Position numbers and translations under genes: made by a program
Source of the DNA: Zeus faber
Taxonomy: Eukaryota > Chordata > Actinopteri > Zeiformes > Zeidae
Assembly: GCA_960531495.1 (NCBI GenBank)
Contig: OY482849.1
Span: 2,718,979 to 2,782,978, forward strand
Reading direction: 5' to 3'
DNA length: 64,000 bases
Part shown: positions 44,520-55,339 of the stretch, in pieces
Position numbering within the stretch: the stretch's first letter is position 1
Layout: each line of letters begins with the position of its first letter
Notes under the pieces: generated by a model
Seen by the model: only the letters and a program-made list of their open reading frames with translations
Database searches by the model: none
Told to the model about the DNA's origin: nothing

Positions 44520-44870
44520 ATTCCATCACCAGCCCTAGTCGATCAAATAGATCTTTTTAAATCATTTTTTAGATACATCGAGTTCATTTTAAGAAATACG
44601 TCCAGAGCTGTCGTACTAAAAAAAAATCATTCATTTATTCACAATAAAAAAATAATCCATTCATCAACACAACATACTTTTGTAACTCAAATAACACAAT
44701 ATCTATGACATTATTCTTCTCATCAGCTAAAACCTTCTCACCCTGTTTTCCTTCATATACTGTATATGGTTTTGCAGCGTGACTCCAACCAAATTAGATT
44801 CTGTCAAACCCTGCGTTTCAACTACAATAATCATTCAGACTCAGAAGTGCTTAGAGCGCCATTAAAGCAA
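44520..44870. other. No recognisable feature
   Basis: AT-rich sequence left of the L1 poly-A tail. Confidence 0.4.
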
Positions 44871-44871
44871 G

Positions 44872-44900
44872 ACATAATATTTTTTTTTTTTTTTTTTTTA
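44872..44900 (-). repeat. L1 poly-A tail and candidate target duplication
   Basis: Twenty T on the plus strand (44881-44900) are the expected A tail of the minus-strand L1. The preceding ACATAATATTTT (44872-44883, sharing the first Ts) nearly repeats at 51788-51799. Confidence 0.6.
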
Positions 44901-45320
44901 CCTGTGCTGTCAGTATGCTGGGCATACAGTACAACAAAGAGTATTTGTATGTTATGTGGATGACCTTTTGGATGACAAGAGCACAGTTTTTGGTTATAGA
45001 GAACCACCACCAACACCCCTCTTTGGAGAACTATATCATGTTTGGGTCTATAAACAACTGATCACTACTCCAACAGGGGGAGAATCACCACGGGTTAGAC
45101 AACTAAACATAGAACCAAACAACATTTCCACAAAAACATAAACATTGGACGACAACATGTATTGAAAAAAAGTTAATTAACAACAACTGGTCACGTGGCC
45201 TCTTCCTGTCATAGTTATGGCAGTAAATGAGGGAGGAAAGGAGAGGAATGCAACCAGGAGGGTGCTGGGGTTCACTCGAAGCAAGTGTGGTGGTGTTTGT
45301 GTGTGATGGGACAGGCTGTA

Positions 45321-45345
45321 TGTGTGTGTGTGTGTGTGTGTGTGT
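45321..45345. repeat. (TG)n microsatellite
   Basis: About 12 TG units inside the L1 3' region. Confidence 0.95.
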
Positions 45346-45359
45346 CAGGTGTCCACCAG

Positions 45360-46745
45360 TGAGTGTACATGACTTCTTGGCTCTTGTGTATAAGGTCGGT
45401 ATTATGTCTTGGCGCCTCCAAGCAGTGGAAAGGGCCTCGAAGCCTCACCCGAGCTCCGCAGCCGCGTAGACACCCTACGGCTGCAAGAAAGCCCGAGCAC
45501 CTTGCCCTGCGGCCACGGAAGATCCTTGGGCCCCCAGAGAAGCTGGAAAGCGGTGGAGCAACCTCTACGCCCGGCCCCAAAGAGCATAACCCAGTCCTAA
45601 AGAGCATGAGGAGACCCCACACACGTACAACCCAACCCCAAGTGCAGGCACAGGATGCAACCGCAGGCACAGAACCCGGGCCGTGGGCACCAGGCACGGA
45701 CCGCAGGCCCGGATCCAGGCCCCGCGCCAACAGACCAACACCCCACCCGAACCGCCCGCCACCCCAGGCCCACCCACACCCCGCATAAGGGCGAGGCCCG
45801 CCCCACTGCAGCCAACCAGACGCCCCACCCGCCGTGAGCGCCGAGTACCCATCCACATAGCACAGTGTGCTCAGATCAATGCAGGGCACAGTAGGACGGG
45901 GAGCAACCACGCGGACCCCCTCCCCCCGGACCCGACCGTGCCCTAGCACTCCCACCTCCTGTACCTGGTGGCACTCAACCTACAGCGATCAGCCACGGGC
46001 ACAGAGCGGCCTGCCATGCACCTCCGCCATGCCGGGCAGCTCCACGCCACCATTGGGCCCCTGGTAAGCCCCCAGCCGGCGATCATGCAGAACAGAGGGT
46101 GGCAGACGGCACCCCCACCCACAGCCTGACCCCCAAGCGATGAGCACCCTGCACACTGAGAGCGCCAGAGGACGGGTACCCCGGAAGCCCGGTGTGACGA
46201 CAGGTGTGACGCCCCCCACCGAAGGAGGCCACATGGTGAACCCCGCGCCGAGCACACCCAGCCATGTTCAGGACCCCGGTTGACAGGACCAGAATGAATG
46301 CCTAACCAGCCCCAGCACGACGGGCCACCCTCCCCACAGGACGCAGAAGGACACATAAGCCAAGCCGCCCCGCCCACGAGGTGGGCAACCCCAGCGGCGC
46401 AACCCAGAGCGACCAGCCATCCACTGGGGCCGAGACCCGAACCCCCGACCCGCACCCCCTGTCCCCAACCTGAGCCCCAAACCCCCAAACAGGCCCCAAA
46501 CCAACACACCAGCTGCAGGTGCTCCCCAGGAGCACGGCCCAGGCCCGGAGACAGGCCAGCTCAACTCAGGAAAAGGTGCCACCCAGCCCCCCTAACACCC
46601 CCGTGGGGCTCCGGGACCCCCTGCGACCACAGGCCTACGCACAACGGACATCCCCAGAGCCGCACAGGCACCCACCCAACCGCAGAGCCCTGGCAGACCA
46701 GGAGGATGCCCCAAAACACCACGACATTGCCCCGACTTTGGAAGA
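45360..46745 (-). other. GC-rich, C-biased L1 3' region
   Basis: About 1.4 kb very rich in C on the plus strand (G in L1 sense), in sharp contrast with AT-rich surroundings. It lies between the L1 ORF2 end and the poly-A tail, so I read it as the L1 3' UTR. I recall similar blocks next to L1 in other teleosts. Long frames on both strands (Pro/Arg/Thr-rich plus, Gly/Trp/Val-rich minus) come from base composition and are not genes. Confidence 0.55.
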
Positions 46746-46899
46746 CTCAAATGATGCAGTATTAAATGATGGAGTTATGTCAGTGATAAAAGTAACCCAT
46801 ATTTCATTAAATGAATGAATGAAAAAAAAGGGATTTTTTTTTTTAATGACTGATATCGGTAAGATGTTCAATCATCAGAGGTGTGTGTAGGAGGTTGTT

Positions 46900-48655
46900 T
46901 GTCAATTTCATTTTAACTTTTAGATACTGCTGTATTTGAAGGAATTGAAGGAAGCCGTGGCTACTGATATTATACCTTTTTGGGTTAAGGTTGGGAAGGA
47001 TATGAGTAAATTGTTTTCAAAAATGTGTCCCATATGAGTAATTCCTTCTCTTTTCCAAGACCTAAAGATTATTGCTATGTTTTTAACCAGAAAATCTGGG
47101 CCAGATTGGTGTGAATTTGTTTGGAGATAGAGTGTGACCACTGAGTTTGAGGAATTTCCACCAGGCTGACAGAGTTGTTGCGATAAATGGGTTTTTAAAG
47201 CAGTTCTGTTTCCTTATTGATCATCCTGACCAAACCATACTGTTAGTTCAATGTCTCGCCATCCATGGCCCAATTGTTGCTCTGGTTGTAACCATTTAAT
47301 TATAAATTGAAGGTGGTTCGCTAGATAGTAGTATCCAAAGTTTGGGGCTGCTAGGCCTCCACAGTCTATGTTTTTCTATAGTGTTGCTAGTTTGATTCTC
47401 GGCTTCTTGTATTTCCAATAAATGTATTGACTATTGAGTCTAGAGTATTAAACCAATGGTTGGCTAACCTGGGGTCATTGAAAATATATTGTTTATTTTT
47501 GAAAATATATTCATTTTCACTGCTTCTATCCTTCCAATTAGTGAGATGGGTAGGTTGTTCCATCGAATAAGGTCTTCTTCAATGGATTTAGAAATTGAAT
47601 GAAGTTAAGGGTAAACAAATCTGACACATTGGTGGAAATATCAATATCAATATCAAGGTATCTAATATTTCCCATTGGGGTGATTAAGGGAAGTTACTGG
47701 GTTGCAGCATTGCACTGTGGCAAGACCGTGGTTTTAGTCCAATTTATTGAATCGTCTGAGATTGATGAGAATTTAGATATAAGATTGAACACCTCTGGTA
47801 GGGTTGATATTGGGTTCCGTATGTACAACAAGATATCGTTTGCATACAAACTGATTTTGTGAACAAAATGCCTGTAAATGTTTGTATGCCTACGATATAC
47901 TGTTTTAACGAATGGCCGCTGCGAGGGGTTAAATGAAGGTGGCGAATAGTAAAGGGGAGAGCGGAAATTCTTGTCTTATGCCGTGTCATAGAGTGAAACG
48001 CTGTGAAGGTTAACCATTGGTGATGACAGAAGCAGATGGGGAGTTGTAGACGATTCTGATCCATTGAATGAGTGACTCTTCAAAGCCAAATTTGTTGAGT
48101 ATTGAAATGAGATGTCCAATTAACTCTGTCAAATGCTTCTTCGGCATCTCAAGAGTCAATAACAGTATTTAAGTTGTTCCTTTGATATGCTGATCAGACT
48201 GAATAAACAACGCATATTGCTGGATGAGTGTCTGCCTTTGACAAAGCCTGTTTGGTCTGAGTGAATTATAAATGGAATTACTTTTTCAATTCTGTTGGTT
48301 AGTGTTTTACTCTAATCTTAAGGTTGCATTTAATAAGGCTTATGGGTCTATAACTGGAGTTGTGGGTTGGGTCCTGACTGGGTTTCAGCAAAACTGAAAT
48401 GAGAGCGGTATTCATGTGCAGAGACATGGTGGAGGTTGACTTAATCTCTGTAACCATTCTGATGAATAATGAGTGGCCAGAAGTGTTTATAGAATTCCAC
48501 TGGGTAGCCATGTGATCCAAGTTATTTATTGTTGGGTATCGAGAAGGGAGCTTTCCTGAGCTCTTCTAGAGTAAGTGGTTGATCTAAGGTGGTAGCCTGC
48601 TCTGTCGAAAGTTTAAGAAGGTCAATATCATGAATGTTTGATATACAGTGGTACT
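46900..48655 (-). pseudogene. L1 ORF2 reverse transcriptase remnant
   Basis: Minus strand, many frames. HMNTALISVLLKPSQDPTHN followed by SSYRPISLI is the RT entry block. SDQTGFVKGRHSSNN near 48220-48250 is motif 2. KISLYANDILLYIRNP near 47815-47860 is the catalytic box, Asn in place of the first Asp of YADD. LSPLLF-like text lies near 47960. The C-terminal part reads weakly to about 46900. These blocks follow L1 order and differ from the Rex1, L2 and RTE copies. Confidence 0.75.
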
Positions 48656-49416
48656 TTGACTTACAAGTTTAATTCGTTCCGTGACAGAGCTCGTAATTCA
48701 ATCTGCTCGTATAGCAAATAAATGTTCCCCATTGAAATTAATTGAAATGCCATTCATCCGTTCCAGCCCCCCAAAAAACACCCCAATTTTTTTCTGTTAC
48801 CTGTTTCTTAATAAGAAAAATGTATTTATAAATAACAAATATTATATAAAAACATAATAAAAGACAATAAAAGAGAATGTGTAGATCATTTTTGCCTTCT
48901 CGCAGATGATGCCCTCCGTCACGCTATCTCCTGCGAGCTGCTTCTCCGTCAACCACACCAACAGCAGATTCTCCATCTTTTCATGGACAGCGGTCTGCAG
49001 CTTAGACATTATTTGAACGCCCTTGGCTGGCGTAATACCCTTTATCGTCTCCTTCTGCTTCAGTATGGTACATATCGTAGAAGTGCTGCGCTTGTACTGC
49101 CTCGCCAATTCCATCACACGCACACCTCGCTCATGTTTTTCTATTATTTTGCGCTTAAAGTCAATGGACATCATCCGTTTCTTCTTCTCAGCACTTACTT
49201 TTTTCGGACCCATGGTTCGAAAAAATTTTTTGGGCAAAATAACTGCACAAAAAGCACAAAAAGCACAAAAAGTTAGCAAAAAACACAAAAGCGATGCTTC
49301 CACGCTTAGGTAACCACGTGAAGTGAAGGAGTGAGATGCATTCGCTCGCCACGCATTCGCTCGCCACGCCAACTAGCAGCGGCACCTGAAGCTCGCTCCT
49401 CGTAACAAAAATTTTT
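48656..49416 (-). mobile_element. Tigger/pogo deletion derivative inside L1
   Basis: The left end CAGTGGTACTTTGACTTAC at 48656 follows TA (48654-48655), the pogo target. The first 140 bp is the typical Tigger end with AATTCGTTCCGTGAC and GCTCGTA motifs. The transposase N-terminus lies at 49213-48880 on the minus strand. The right end stops at CTCGTAACAAAAATTTTTG without the final TIR bases, so that end is lost. Confidence 0.8.
48880..49213 (-). pseudogene. Tigger transposase N-terminal part (TIGD1-like)
   Basis: Starts at 49213 with MGPKKVSAEKKKRMMSIDFK. Then come RKIIEKHERGVRVMELARQY and KRSTSTICTILKQKETIKG, the CENP-B/Psq-type helix-turn-helix, and ENLLLVWLTEKQLAGDSVTE, the start of the second DNA-binding domain. 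It is open for about 110 codons and then leaves homology at EKAKMIY, so the DDE catalytic domain is deleted. An upstream Met at 49372 is in the family's 5' untranslated sequence. Confidence 0.82.
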
Positions 49417-49831
49417 GAATGTGGGTTATTTGATCGCCAACAATCCCCAAGAGCAAGATAACTCATATATGGTTTTATAGTGTCTGACAAATGCCAGGAT
49501 TTGATAATATTTCTGTTTTTAGAATGGTCTAAACTTGGATCCAGTCAGTGTTGAAGTCTCCTCCCAACGCAATGATTGAGTCAGATAATTCTAGGAGTTT
49601 TGAAAATATATTGTGAAATAAATTTGGGTCTTCCTCAATGGAGTCATAAATATTAACTATGGTTAATTTGATGTTACCTAAAATTCCATTTATTGTTATG
49701 TAACGCCCTTCTGAGTCTGATATTGTGGTTTTATTTTGATATGGGATACTTTTATTGATCAATATAGAAACACCTTTTTTTTTTTTAGTTGTATTAGCTT
49801 TTAGTTTGAGGTCCTTTTTTTAGGGGCACGG

Positions 49832-49842
49832 TGGCGCAGTGC
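49832..49842 (+). promoter_or_regulatory. SINE pol III A box
   Basis: TGGCGCAGTGC fits the tRNA-gene A-box consensus TRGCNNAGYGG in ten of eleven positions. Confidence 0.75.
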
Positions 49843-49875
49843 ATTGCACTGCTGCCTCACAGCAAGAAGGTCCTG

Positions 49876-49886
49876 GGTTCGATTCC
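49876..49886 (+). promoter_or_regulatory. SINE pol III B box
   Basis: GGTTCGATTCC fits the B-box consensus GGTTCGANTCC exactly. Confidence 0.85.
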
Positions 49887-50869
49887 CGCCTGGGGCGCTG
49901 TTGGCACCGTGCTCCGGCAGGTTATCTTCCAAAAACAGGAGCCTTTCTGTGTGGAGTTTGCATGTTCTCCCCGTGTTCACATGGGGTTTCCTCCACCTCA
50001 CGTCAGTAAGGACCCCCACCAAAAACATGCACCCATCATCGTCTGACCAGCGATGGACACTTATCACCTGGTCCCCGGGCGCGTCCACGTATGCTGCCCA
50101 CTGCTCCTGGCTGTGCCCCCGGAGGAAGGACAACCCAGGATGGGTCAAAAGCAGAGGAGCCATTTCACCGGCCACCATCAAGCATGTGCATGTGTGTGTG
50201 TGTGCAAGCATGTGTTGTGGAGTGTCGTGTGACAATTAAAGACTGTTTCTTCTTCTTTCTTCTTCCTTGGATGCAGTGAGGTGAGTTTCTTGCAGTAGAC
50301 AGGAGCTGTGGTTCATCCTGGTGAGGTGACCTCGCTACGTTTAGCAGGTCTAAAAGCCTCTCACATTCCAACTAACAAACTTAATGGGTGTCATTGAATT
50401 TAATTAGGGGGTGATGGCACAGTGGCATCCAAGGCAATAGCTATACTACCATTCCCATGCTTTCCCATAGATAAGTCTGGGATTTCCTCCTTTACATTCC
50501 TTTTCACTGGCCTTGTATTGAAGGAAGTTTGTAGAGATACATATCTACACAAATAAATGACAAGTAGACAAAGATAAACATAAAACATTGTCAGGATTAG
50601 ACATACATATTGTGAGAGACAGAATAAAGTGAGACTGATGGGAGAAGTGGGGAGAGAGCGAATTGGGAGGTTAGATGATGAGAGAAGTAAGGAGGGGGGA
50701 TTAGGAGGGTGAGATGATGAGAGTCAGCGATATTTTAAATCCTGACATAGATAGCATGCTAATTTGCACATCTCGCAGTATATAATAACCAGAATTACAA
50801 GAATAAATACATAATGATCAAAATAACCAGGGTGTGGTGAAGGAGTCTTAAAATAACAGACCGTCAATA

Positions 50870-51605
50870 TATGGTTTGTCAACAACCATCGATACGTGTT
50901 TACCCTTCTGCCGGTTCTCCTTCAGGATGGGGTACAGCACCTTCTGTCAATCGTTGATCTCCTGGGGAGATTGGTCGTTCATGCCCAGCATGGTTACTTT
51001 CAGCTCCTGTCCTTTGTTTTTAACCAGCTCCCTGTGCTTGAAGTGTTCAAACTTGACAATGATGTAGTGGGGACGGTTCCCCACACGGTGTCTCGATCAG
51101 CGAACGCGGTGGAAGGCGATCTGCTTCACGGTATCCGTGAAGGAGTTTCAGGACGGTGTGGAAAAAGTCTTTCACCATGTTTTCTGTGGACTCTGTGTTG
51201 TTTTCTGGGATGCCAGAAAATATGAGGTTGTCCCGCTTACTTCTGGACTATATATCCAGGATAGTTTCTTTCATTATTTTATTTTTTTTTTTTCCAACTT
51301 CCGTCTCCGTTTCTCTTCATGAAGGTTTTTAGATCTGCGTTGTCTTTTTGCATTTCGCTGACCATGCGGTGCAGGAAATCAAGGCTGGCTTTGATCTCGG
51401 TAATGTCTCAGGGAAGTGGACAAAGCATGTGCCGTTTCTTGCTAATGTCATCCAAGACACTAACCTCTACAGCACCCAGGATTAGATCATCTCTGTCTGT
51501 TTCTGAGTCCGTCTTCTTCCTTTTTGCGGGATTATCGCGGTCCTGGTCGTCTTCCATAACGTACTCGTGATAACAAAAAACAATATAATCCTCAAGGTCC
51601 TCCAT
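50870..51605 (-). pseudogene. L1 ORF1 remnant
   Basis: Starts at MEDLEDYIVFCYHEYVMED (ATG at 51605) with an acidic N-terminus, then a short coiled-coil-like region. The RRM-like core is SRSKRDNLIFSGIPENNTES and TENMVKDFFHTVLKL (about 51250-51140). The C-terminal domain is IIVKFEHFKHRELVKNKGQE, followed by KVLYPILKENRQKGKHVSMV (about 51075-50890). A frameshift near 51130 and stops near 51255 and 50955 break it. This domain order is that of the L1 RNA-binding ORF1 protein. Confidence 0.8.
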
Positions 51606-51896
51606 TTTGGTTTTGCGCAGTGTTCCCTTTTTAAATTGATATATATATATAAATATTTTTTGCAATTTGCTTTGTTATCTGTCTGAGTTGGAGCGGATTG
51701 TCGGTGTGTTAGTCAATGTAGCAGGGCACCGCCATGTTATGTCATGTCTTCTCGCGAAATCACAGCATGCTCCCGTCTCCTCGCAATACATAACATTTTA
51801 ATATATTAATTTGACTTCTAAACTGTGCTCGAGAAAATGCTGGTCACACATAACCTGCGATTTTTTCACATTTTAATTTGGTTTTATTTAATGACC

Positions 51897-54471
51897 TGGG
51901 ATGTACCGATCAAGTTTTTTTGCCCCTGATCCCCATCCGAGTCATTTAATATTGGGTATGTGCCAATACCGAGTCCCAATCTGATATTTTCCTCGATTAT
52001 GCAGTTGCACTATGCACACTTCAAATACATTAAAGTTATTAAAATCCATCCAATGTATCTGAGTTACTATTAAATAGCTATGCAATGCATTAAGAAAAAG
52101 AAATGCCCGCACCCAAGCTGTTCCTTCATGTAATCTACAAACTTTTAGTAAGTGTAGGCTTACATTCCCAGTCGCAACAAATAAACATCACAACTCTGCT
52201 TAGTGCAGCATTATCGTAAAACTACTAGTATACTACAATAAATAACATAAATCTAAATTCCACTTAAGAGTGGTGTAGCAGCTTAACTTAAACATGGAAA
52301 AAAAAATCTGTTTTGACTTATAGGAGTGACAACCTGAATATCAAACTAAAATTGCAAGGCACTCTTTTGTTATAGAGTAAGGTCAGTTCTTAAAGTGCTT
52401 TTGTGGAGCTGCTACAGGAGTTCCTCTCTCATTAAAATCTTACTTTCACTGCAAAATTAAGTGAAGGTTCTTTTTGAGGAAAATCAGCATCTCTGCCGTG
52501 TTAGCAGACAGTCGGTTCCTCATTTCATCAATGACGTTTGAGACTGCACTTAGGTTTATCTCGCTGTCCACACTTGTGCAGGGGGTACAGAGAAACTTGG
52601 TTGCAGTAGCAGCCAGTGGGGGAAGTTGTGCAGCATGTGCCCTCTAATACTGTAGAGGATTGTCTGACCTTAGGGTGTTTTTTTTTGCGAGGTAACACTG
52701 CACCTGAACAACTGCTGATGAGGTGCTCACAGATGTCTCTGTCTCACTCTCTTCTAAGATCTCATAAAAGACACTGCCAAGGCTGCTGCTTGCTGTGTTT
52801 TGACGTGGTGCCTTTTTCACAGGCTCTGCCACTAACACTTCACTGGTGGCGCTCCTTATCACCATGTTCTTTACCTCTTGAATGAGACTATCCTTAGCAT
52901 GCCTCAGGTTTTCTGATTTGGTGAATTATCTGAGAATAGATAAATTGTGTTCATTGATAAAAAAAATCATGTAACCATTAATAGAACTAAATCTACATAA
53001 CAAATAAATAACTAGAAGAAAAAAATGAATTGGCTTAAATTATTGACTTGCCTGTCTTTGTATCTGGGATCCACCACAGTGGCAATGCAGTAGAGTGGCT
53101 CAGTCTCAACCTGGTTGAAGCTGTCCAGTGCTTCTGGGAGAGTGCTTTTCATCATCTTAATTCCCTGGTCAGTGCAGTGCTCTCGAGAAAGAACACGTTG
53201 AAGAACCATTATGGCAGGGATCACATCAGCTGCAGTTACAGTCTCAGTGCTCACTACCCTCGTCTGTTCTTCAAAGGGAGTTAAAACCTCAACTGTCTTC
53301 TCCATTACTGTCCACTGGTTGGCCGTCAGTGTAGCTTGAAGGATGTGGTCAGCTGCATAGACACTGAGAGGCCGCCTTTTCTCAAGAAGGCTCTGCACTA
53401 TGTTTTGAGGTTTGTTCCACCTAACTTGCAGACGTTGTTGTGGGTGCTTGACTGGCATTTTCATTTCAATCTGGATATCTTCCAGATGTGCATAGGTCTG
53501 TGGTGAATGCTTGAAATGTCCTACAATCTTCTTTGTGTTAGCCAGTGTGCCTGTGATGCTGCGCTGAGAAAGCAGACCTTTATGTACAACCAGCTGATAT
53601 AATCCATGGCTTTTTTCATATTTCTTACATTGTCGCACAAAACGACATGGACCCGTTGCTTGGCTATTTCCCAAGTGTTCAGCATCTCCTTCATTGTCTG
53701 TTTTACATAATCTGCTGTATGAGACCAACAAAACTGATGAGCATACAATCCTGCACGCTTTAACTCAAAAGTGGAGTCAATCCAGTGTGCAGTGAGGCTA
53801 AGCAATGACACCGGGCAAACATCAGTACTCCAAATGTCTGTGGCGAAGCCAATGGCAGTCACATCTGATAAAATACCCCGTAGGTGGTCATGAACATTGT
53901 TGTAAAGCTCTGGTAGGGCAGACTCTGAAATGTAGTGTCAAAGGGTAGGGCATACCACGGCTCCAAAAGCTCCAAAAGATGGCCAAAACCTGTATTCTCT
54001 ACCACAGCGATGGGTTGGTCATCCAAAGCAATAAATTTGATTACCCTCTCTGTATTCCTTCTTGCCTTGTCGCTGTCCCAAGGAAATTTCTCTCTTCTTT
54101 GAAAAGTTTCCTCCAGTGTTGGTTGCTTCGGTGCAGCCTTTGCCTGAGTTACCTTAGTGAACTCACTGTATTCCGTTGAGCGTTTATTTTTTAGGTGCCG
54201 GATCAAATTAGTAGTATTGAACCGAGTTCTATTACTACCGCCTCGTGAAATGCTCGCATTGCAAGATATCCACACTTCAGATATTGTAGCCGCATGTTAC
54301 GCAAATGTGCTTCGGCGTCCTGCCGCTGTAAATGGTGCGCTCTGTTTACAACACTCTGTTTACGATGCTGACGCAAAATAAAGGATCGGGCTTATATAAC
54401 AGATACAGATCATTTTGTTTAAAAATGCCTTGATCGAACCCGATACCGATCTTTGAGATCAGAAATCCCTA
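51897..54471 (-). mobile_element. hAT transposon, ZBED1-like (hAT-Ac group), decayed
   Basis: About 2.57 kb. The left end TGGGATGTACCGATC and inverted right end TAGGGATTTCTGATC are imperfect inverted repeats, followed inward by GATCCCC and GATCGGTATCGGG-type motifs. Flanking TTAATGAC and ATAATGAT agree at 6 of 8 positions. A broken transposase runs on the minus strand from about 54290 to 52455. It abuts the L1 5' end by 100 bp. Confidence 0.8.
52455..54290 (-). pseudogene. hAT-Ac transposase (ZBED1/ZBED4-like), frameshifted
   Basis: BED finger tail RFNTTNLIRHLKNKRSTEYS at about 54240-54170 (last His replaced by Arg). QPTLEETFQRREKFPWDSDK is next. GFATDIWSTDVCPVSLLSLT at 53845 has the first catalytic Asp, and HVVLCDNVRNMKKAM near 53620-53660 the second. 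LQVRWNKPQNIVQSLLEKRR holds the conserved Trp; TPFEEQTRVVSTET and YCIATVVDPRYKDR follow. The hATC tail PPLAATATKFLCTPCTSVDS and RNRLSANTAEMLIFLKKNLH lies at 52620-52460. Breaks occur near 53880, 53560-53640, 52900-53010 and 52620. Domain order is complete. Confidence 0.85.
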
Positions 54472-54474
54472 ATA

Positions 54475-54770
54475 ATGATTATTCAGTATTCAGATTGAGA
54501 TTTTAAATATATTACTTAGTGCTTTTTTGCCTGTACCCATCCAAATAACATTGTATTGGCTAATTTTTCCCCATTTACCCATGCTAACCATACAATCATA
54601 CAGTCACTTTTTCTTTGGCTTCCTCTCAACTGTCTCACTATTTCAAAGCAACAGCGAAAAATATTTTTCATCGTAGGTTTCAGGAAAAACGCAGCAAACA
54701 TGAATAGGTCGTCATCTATTTGTATGCAGGCGACAGAGCCTCTAATATAATAAAATAAAATATGCCTCCG
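54475..54770. other. No recognisable feature
   Basis: AT-rich spacer. Confidence 0.35.
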
Positions 54771-54772
54771 TG

Positions 54773-55130
54773 TGTCACATGGAGACACAGGCAGGAATGC
54801 TAAAATAAAGGTATATTTTACTGAGAAACTATAGCACAGTACATGCAGGTAACCCTCACAACCAATAATTCATGATCCGGCAGAGACCAACTGGGGAAGA
54901 CAAACTAAATACACTGCGGTAACGAATAAACAAGATACAGCTGAAGGGAAAGGCACTGAGGACATCTACTGGACAAACAAGGGAACACCGGACTTGGAGG
55001 AAAAAGAGTGACAGAACGAGAACACAAGGAGATACCAAGACAGGGGAAACACAAGACTACATACACTAGGTAGAGAATGATAAAAAGGAGCAGAATAAAC
55101 TTATAATAACCACAAGGCAAAGTGTCTGGC
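54773..55130. repeat. LTR-like repeat, possible solo gypsy LTR
   Basis: Begins TGTCACATGGAGACACAGG and has the A-rich 'actaaatac ... aacaag ... gacagaacgagaac' wording I associate with minus-oriented gypsy LTRs in fish. No second end or target duplication could be fixed. Confidence 0.33.
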
Positions 55131-55339
55131 TTGTGTAGGCAACCACAGTTCCCTGAGGAGTGACCAGATATTTTAATCATGGAACTGATCATCAGATCAC
55201 GTAATCCATTCGGAAGGCTCTGCATTCACGCCTGAAAGGCAGAGGAAGTGATGATGCTGTGCTTCCGTCCCACCCCCACGGGTATATATCGCAGCTCGAC
55301 TTATATATATTGTATAAGTTATAGAACTTATTACATAAG

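Larger units (their letters stand above)
49823..50250 (+). mobile_element. tRNA-derived V-SINE-like element, full length
   Basis: The best copy of this family. GGGGCACGGTGGCGCAGTGC opens it, with A box and B box 34 bp apart. Then comes the V-type central domain (TGTGTGGAGTTTGCATGTTC and GGGGTTTCCTCC), then a family-specific body (CTGACCAGCGATGGACAC, CAACCCAGGATGGGTC), a short TG stretch and the 3' end GACAATTAAAGACTGTTTC followed by TTC-rich units. It is inserted in the L1 endonuclease, opposite to L1. Related copies are at 5824 and 15868. Confidence 0.85.
49480..50380 (-). pseudogene. L1 ORF2 endonuclease remnant, split by SINE
   Basis: The N-terminal part (about 50370-50255) reads KFVSWNVRGF...LLQETHLTAS, where WNVRG and LQETHL are L1 endonuclease blocks with the catalytic Asn and Glu. 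The SINE follows. From 49800 it resumes with INKSIPYQNKTTISDSEGRY, LTIVNIYDS and IIALGGDFNTDW, where GGDFN holds catalytic Asp and Asn. The C-terminal end (SDH block) is not seen. Confidence 0.78.
44884..51787 (-). mobile_element. L1-type LINE, near full length, with nested SINE and Tigger
   Basis: Minus-strand fish L1 (Swimmer/Tx1-L1-like). In sense: 5' UTR from 51787, ORF1 from 51605, ORF2 endonuclease from about 50375, reverse transcriptase to about 46900, a long GC-rich 3' region, and a poly-A tail (forward poly-T, 44881-44900). ACATAATATTTT (44872-44883) and ACATAACATTTT (51788-51799) match at 11 of 12 positions and look like the target duplication, next to a TTTT/A-type site. SINE 49823-50250 and Tigger 48656-49416 lie inside. 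It is dead by frameshifts and a missing linker. Confidence 0.78.

Noticed and set aside
45272-46582. Long Gly/Trp/Val-rich minus and Pro/Arg-rich plus frames
   Set aside because: They overlap on both strands within one GC-rich block and follow base composition; no domain is recognisable.
49832-49886. A and B boxes as a tRNA gene
   Set aside because: They belong to a SINE; no cloverleaf with anticodon arm and acceptor pairing is evident.
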